Positions 5,118 through 6,645 of a DNA stretch of 6,645 nucleotides are shown here, piece after piece. Both the position numbers and the translations under genes were made by a program. The first letter of the stretch is position 1. The number at the start of each line of letters is the position of its first letter. Source of the DNA: Actinomycetales bacterium (GTDB lineage: Bacteria > Actinomycetota > Actinomycetes > Actinomycetales > Cellulomonadaceae); assembly GCA_012514545.1 (NCBI GenBank), contig JAAZAC010000297.1:1-6645 (forward strand), read 5' to 3'. The notes below the pieces were generated by a model that was not told the DNA's origin, searched no databases, and was given only the letters and a program-made list of their open reading frames with translations.

Positions 5118-5417
5118 CGCCGCCTCCTCGTCCGCGCGGCCGCCCTCGGTCGGCGCCCGCCGGGGGCCCACGGTAGGCCCGGCCACCGACACGGGTGATC
5201 ATGGTTTGCACCGGGCTGACCAGGGAAAATGTCCTCGATGGGCGGGTTCGGCCGGGGTCGTCGTGCGCTCGCCGAGGCCACCCGGGACCTTGGTCCCTCG
5301 TTCGGACGGCGCCGCCTGGACCAGCCTCGAAGGGCCGGGTCCCGCGCGGCTCACCCGTGAGCGACCCGGTGACGGACGGCAACGGCGCCGTCCGCGCCGG
5401 CCCACACCGGAGGCGCC
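5118..5417. other. Divergent regulatory region between LLM and flavodoxin genes
   Basis: I find no convincing gene in this 300-bp gap; open frames crossing it have no ribosome site or recognisable product. It holds the LLM ribosome site (5123-5129), a relatively A/T-rich patch at 5198-5240, and the DosR-like box at 5284-5297. In the A/T-rich patch, TTTGCA (5205-5210) and AAATGT (5227-5232), 16 bp apart, form a weak plus-strand promoter candidate. CATGAT on the minus strand, within the same patch, is a weak -10 candidate for the LLM gene. The end nearest the flavodoxin gene holds only its ribosome site (5409-5413). Confidence 0.5.
5284..5297. promoter_or_regulatory. DosR/DevR-like box (GGGACC-TT-GGTCCC)
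   Basis: The arms GGGACC and GGTCCC are perfect inverted repeats around TT. The 14-bp core agrees with the published mycobacterial DosR core GGGACTWWAGTCCC at all positions except one symmetric pair (T to C, A to G). Its centre is about 127 bp upstream of the flavodoxin ATG. A weak -10-like CAGCCT (5322-5327) would place the box near -43, where DosR usually binds. HemG-like flavodoxins and PPOX proteins are frequent members of actinobacterial DosR regulons, which supports the call. Confidence 0.55.
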
Positions 5418-5987
5418 ATGGCAGCGAGGGTGCTGGTCACCTACGCGACACGGCACGGCGCTACGAAAGGCATCGCGCAGGCCGTGGGCTCGGTGCTGCA
5501 CTCGTGCGGCCACCAGGTGCGCCTCCTCCCCGCCGGCGTGGTCACCAGCGCAGACGAGTACGACGTCGTCGTCCTGGGGTCCGCGATCTACCACGACCAG
5601 TGGCTGTGGGACGGGCGGCGCCTGGCCAAGCGGCTGCGGAGCCTGCGCGGCACGCCCGTCTGGCTGTTCTCGAGCGGGCCGCTCGGCGGCACGCCCGAGG
5701 CCGACGCGGAGCTCGAGCGGCTGTGCGGGCTGGACACCGAGCCGCCGTGGTCCGTCTCGACGGTGCTGCGCGGCGTGGACGTGCGCGGGCACGCCACGTT
5801 CGGCGGCAAGCTCGACCCGAAGGTCGCGTCCGGCCTCGACGGGTACGTGCACCCGGGCGACTGGCGGGACATGGCGATGGTCCGGGAGTGGGCGCGGACC
5901 ATCGGCGGCGGCGGGGTCGCGGCCGAGCCGCCGCGCGAGTTCCCCGTGCCCGAGCGCGGGTGGGGCCTGAGCCTCGGTCGCGTGTAG
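5418..5987 (+). CDS. Flavodoxin-domain protein (HemG-like, Flavodoxin_5)
   Basis: This 189-residue soluble protein is expected to bind FMN. The N-terminal strand and phosphate loop are RVLVTYATRHGATKGIA (4-20), the T/S-x-T/R-x-G-x-T type typical of the Flavodoxin_5/HemG group. They are followed by YDVVVLGSAIYHDQW (48-62), VWLFSSGPLGG (81-91) and a late GDWRDMAMVREWA helix (147-159). The E. coli relative HemG oxidises protoporphyrinogen using menaquinone, but in actinobacteria this subgroup is mostly uncharacterised and often found with hypoxia genes, so I do not assign that reaction. The ATG follows GGAGG (5409-5413) by 4 nt. A DosR-like box lies upstream. It is convergent with the PPOX gene, 55 bp apart. 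The C-terminal 27 residues are Pro/Gly-rich and look non-domain. Confidence 0.85.
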   Translation: MAARVLVTYATRHGATKGIAQAVGSVLHSCGHQVRLLPAGVVTSADEYDVVVLGSAIYHDQWLWDGRRLAKRLRSLRGTPVWLFSSGPLGGTPEADAELERLCGLDTEPPWSVSTVLRGVDVRGHATFGGKLDPKVASGLDGYVHPGDWRDMAMVREWARTIGGGGVAAEPPREFPVPERGWGLSLGRV

Positions 5988-6003
5988 CGCCCGACGGCGG
6001 GCG
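5988..6003 (+). terminator. Hairpin directly after the flavodoxin gene
   Basis: CGCCCG and CGGGCG form a perfect 6-bp stem with an ACGG loop, beginning at the base after the TAG stop. It lies between convergent genes, so it may serve both. There is no T tract. Confidence 0.5.
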
Positions 6004-6042
6004 TGGGGCCGCGTGGCGCGCCGACCGGGGGCGTGCGGCGCC

Positions 6043-6645
6043 TCAGGCGTGGATGGCGTCGCAGACGATCCGCCGCGCGTGGAGGCGCGCGGTCACCGCG
6101 CCGGCGGCGCCGGCGACCAGCTCGGCGTCGGCGCGCACCTCCATCCAGCGCCCGCTGTTCGCCCGGTCGACGACGAGCAGGGTCGCCCGCGGGTCCGCGC
6201 GGAGGTTCCGCGCCCACGGGTGCTCGGCGGTCGTCGCGACGAGCAGCACGTCGCCGTCGCGGGCGCACCGGGCCGGCTGGCAGCACGCCCCGCCGTCGGG
6301 CAGTCGGGTGGCGAAGGCGGCCAGGATCGGGCGGTCCACGAGGTCGGCGTGCGTCGCCGGCAGCGGCAGCCCCGGCGGGGGCGCGTCCGGGCGGGCGGGG
6401 GCGCCGTCGTCGGGCGGGACGGACGCGGGGACGGGCGCGGGGACGGGGCCGGCCGGCGTCGGCGAGCCGCCGGCGACCACGGCGGTCGGGACCAGGCGGA
6501 ACGTCACGGGGTGCTCGACCTCGGCGAGGTGCGCAGGCACCACCGCGCCGAAGTAGGGCGCGAGGCCGGTGTAGCGCACGCCGACGGCGTCCAGCGTGGC
6601 GGTGGGGTCGGGGTCGGGGTCCTCGCGGACGTCGGCGCGCACCTC
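6043..6645 (-). CDS. Tandem PPOX-domain protein, C-terminal part (runs off right edge)
   Basis: The last 200 codons of a minus-strand gene; the reading frame is open through base 6645, so the true start lies outside. Residues 1-57 of this fragment look like the second half of a pyridoxamine-5'-phosphate-oxidase-like split-barrel: EVRADV, then VRYTGLAPYFGAVV and VTFRLVPTAVVAGG. A Pro/Ala/Gly linker spans about 58-98. A second PPOX domain then starts: DRPILAAFATRLPDGG, DGDVLLVATTAEHPWARNLRADPRATLLVVD and MEVRADAELV. It stops about 25-30 residues earlier than domain 1, at DAIHA. The fold normally binds FMN, F420 or heme; the ligand is unknown here. Three cysteines (121, 122, 127) cluster where the family usually has a substrate-facing strand. 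GTG 6642 has no ribosome-site room and is not a real start. It is convergent with the flavodoxin gene. Confidence 0.8.
   Translation of the reverse strand, partial: EVRADVREDPDPDPTATLDAVGVRYTGLAPYFGAVVPAHLAEVEHPVTFRLVPTAVVAGGSPTPAGPVPAPVPASVPPDDGAPARPDAPPPGLPLPATHADLVDRPILAAFATRLPDGGACCQPARCARDGDVLLVATTAEHPWARNLRADPRATLLVVDRANSGRWMEVRADAELVAGAAGAVTARLHARRIVCDAIHA

Noticed and set aside
5195..6556. 453-codon plus-strand open frame across the flavodoxin and PPOX genes
   Set aside because: It overlaps two recognisable genes in wrong frames, is Arg/Ala/Pro-rich low-complexity, and lacks a ribosome site.

Overview
The window is very GC-rich, with codons ending mostly in G or C, frequent GTG starts and GC-only hairpins between genes. 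It reads as chromosomal DNA of a high-GC actinobacterium. The protein styles (DUF4190 N-tail, a LytR_C membrane protein beside a small VapB-named protein, a PPOX/flavodoxin pair, an LLM oxidoreductase) fit Micrococcales of the Cellulomonas/Promicromonospora type. That genus-level guess is inference. No tRNA, rRNA, CRISPR array, transposase or phage gene is visible.

Layout from left to right. (1) The first 340 bases, minus strand, hold the 5' end of a DUF4190-type membrane protein with a Tyr/Gln/Pro-rich repeat tail. (2) A divergent uracil permease gene (uraA, plus strand, 499-1893) follows, then two GC hairpins. (3) A minus-strand two-gene operon occupies 2068-3047: a 99-residue protein with a ParB/sulfiredoxin-like DG-x-HR motif, apparently on a leaderless mRNA, translationally coupled to a single-pass LytR_C envelope protein. 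(4) Divergent from it is gluconokinase gntK (plus, 3141-3734), carrying an odd four-fold heptapeptide repeat at the N terminus. (5) Convergent with gntK is a thioredoxin gene (minus, 3756-4148) with a His-rich tail. Its promoter overlaps a perfect CsoR-type inverted repeat. (6) Next is an LLM-class flavin/F420 oxidoreductase (minus, 4308-5117). (7) A 300-bp divergent regulatory region (5118-5417) contains a strong DosR/DevR-like box. (8) A HemG-like flavodoxin gene follows (plus, 5418-5987). (9) Convergent with it is the 3' part of a tandem-PPOX-domain protein that runs off the right edge.

Most genes are ordinary housekeeping or accessory metabolism. Three items deserve attention: the CsoR-like operator in front of a His-tailed thioredoxin, suggesting metal or persulfide control; the DosR-like box in front of the flavodoxin gene, next to PPOX and LLM redox genes, suggesting a hypoxia or redox-stress cluster; and the small DG-x-HR protein coupled to a LytR_C envelope protein. 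No complete new defence or mobile system is visible.
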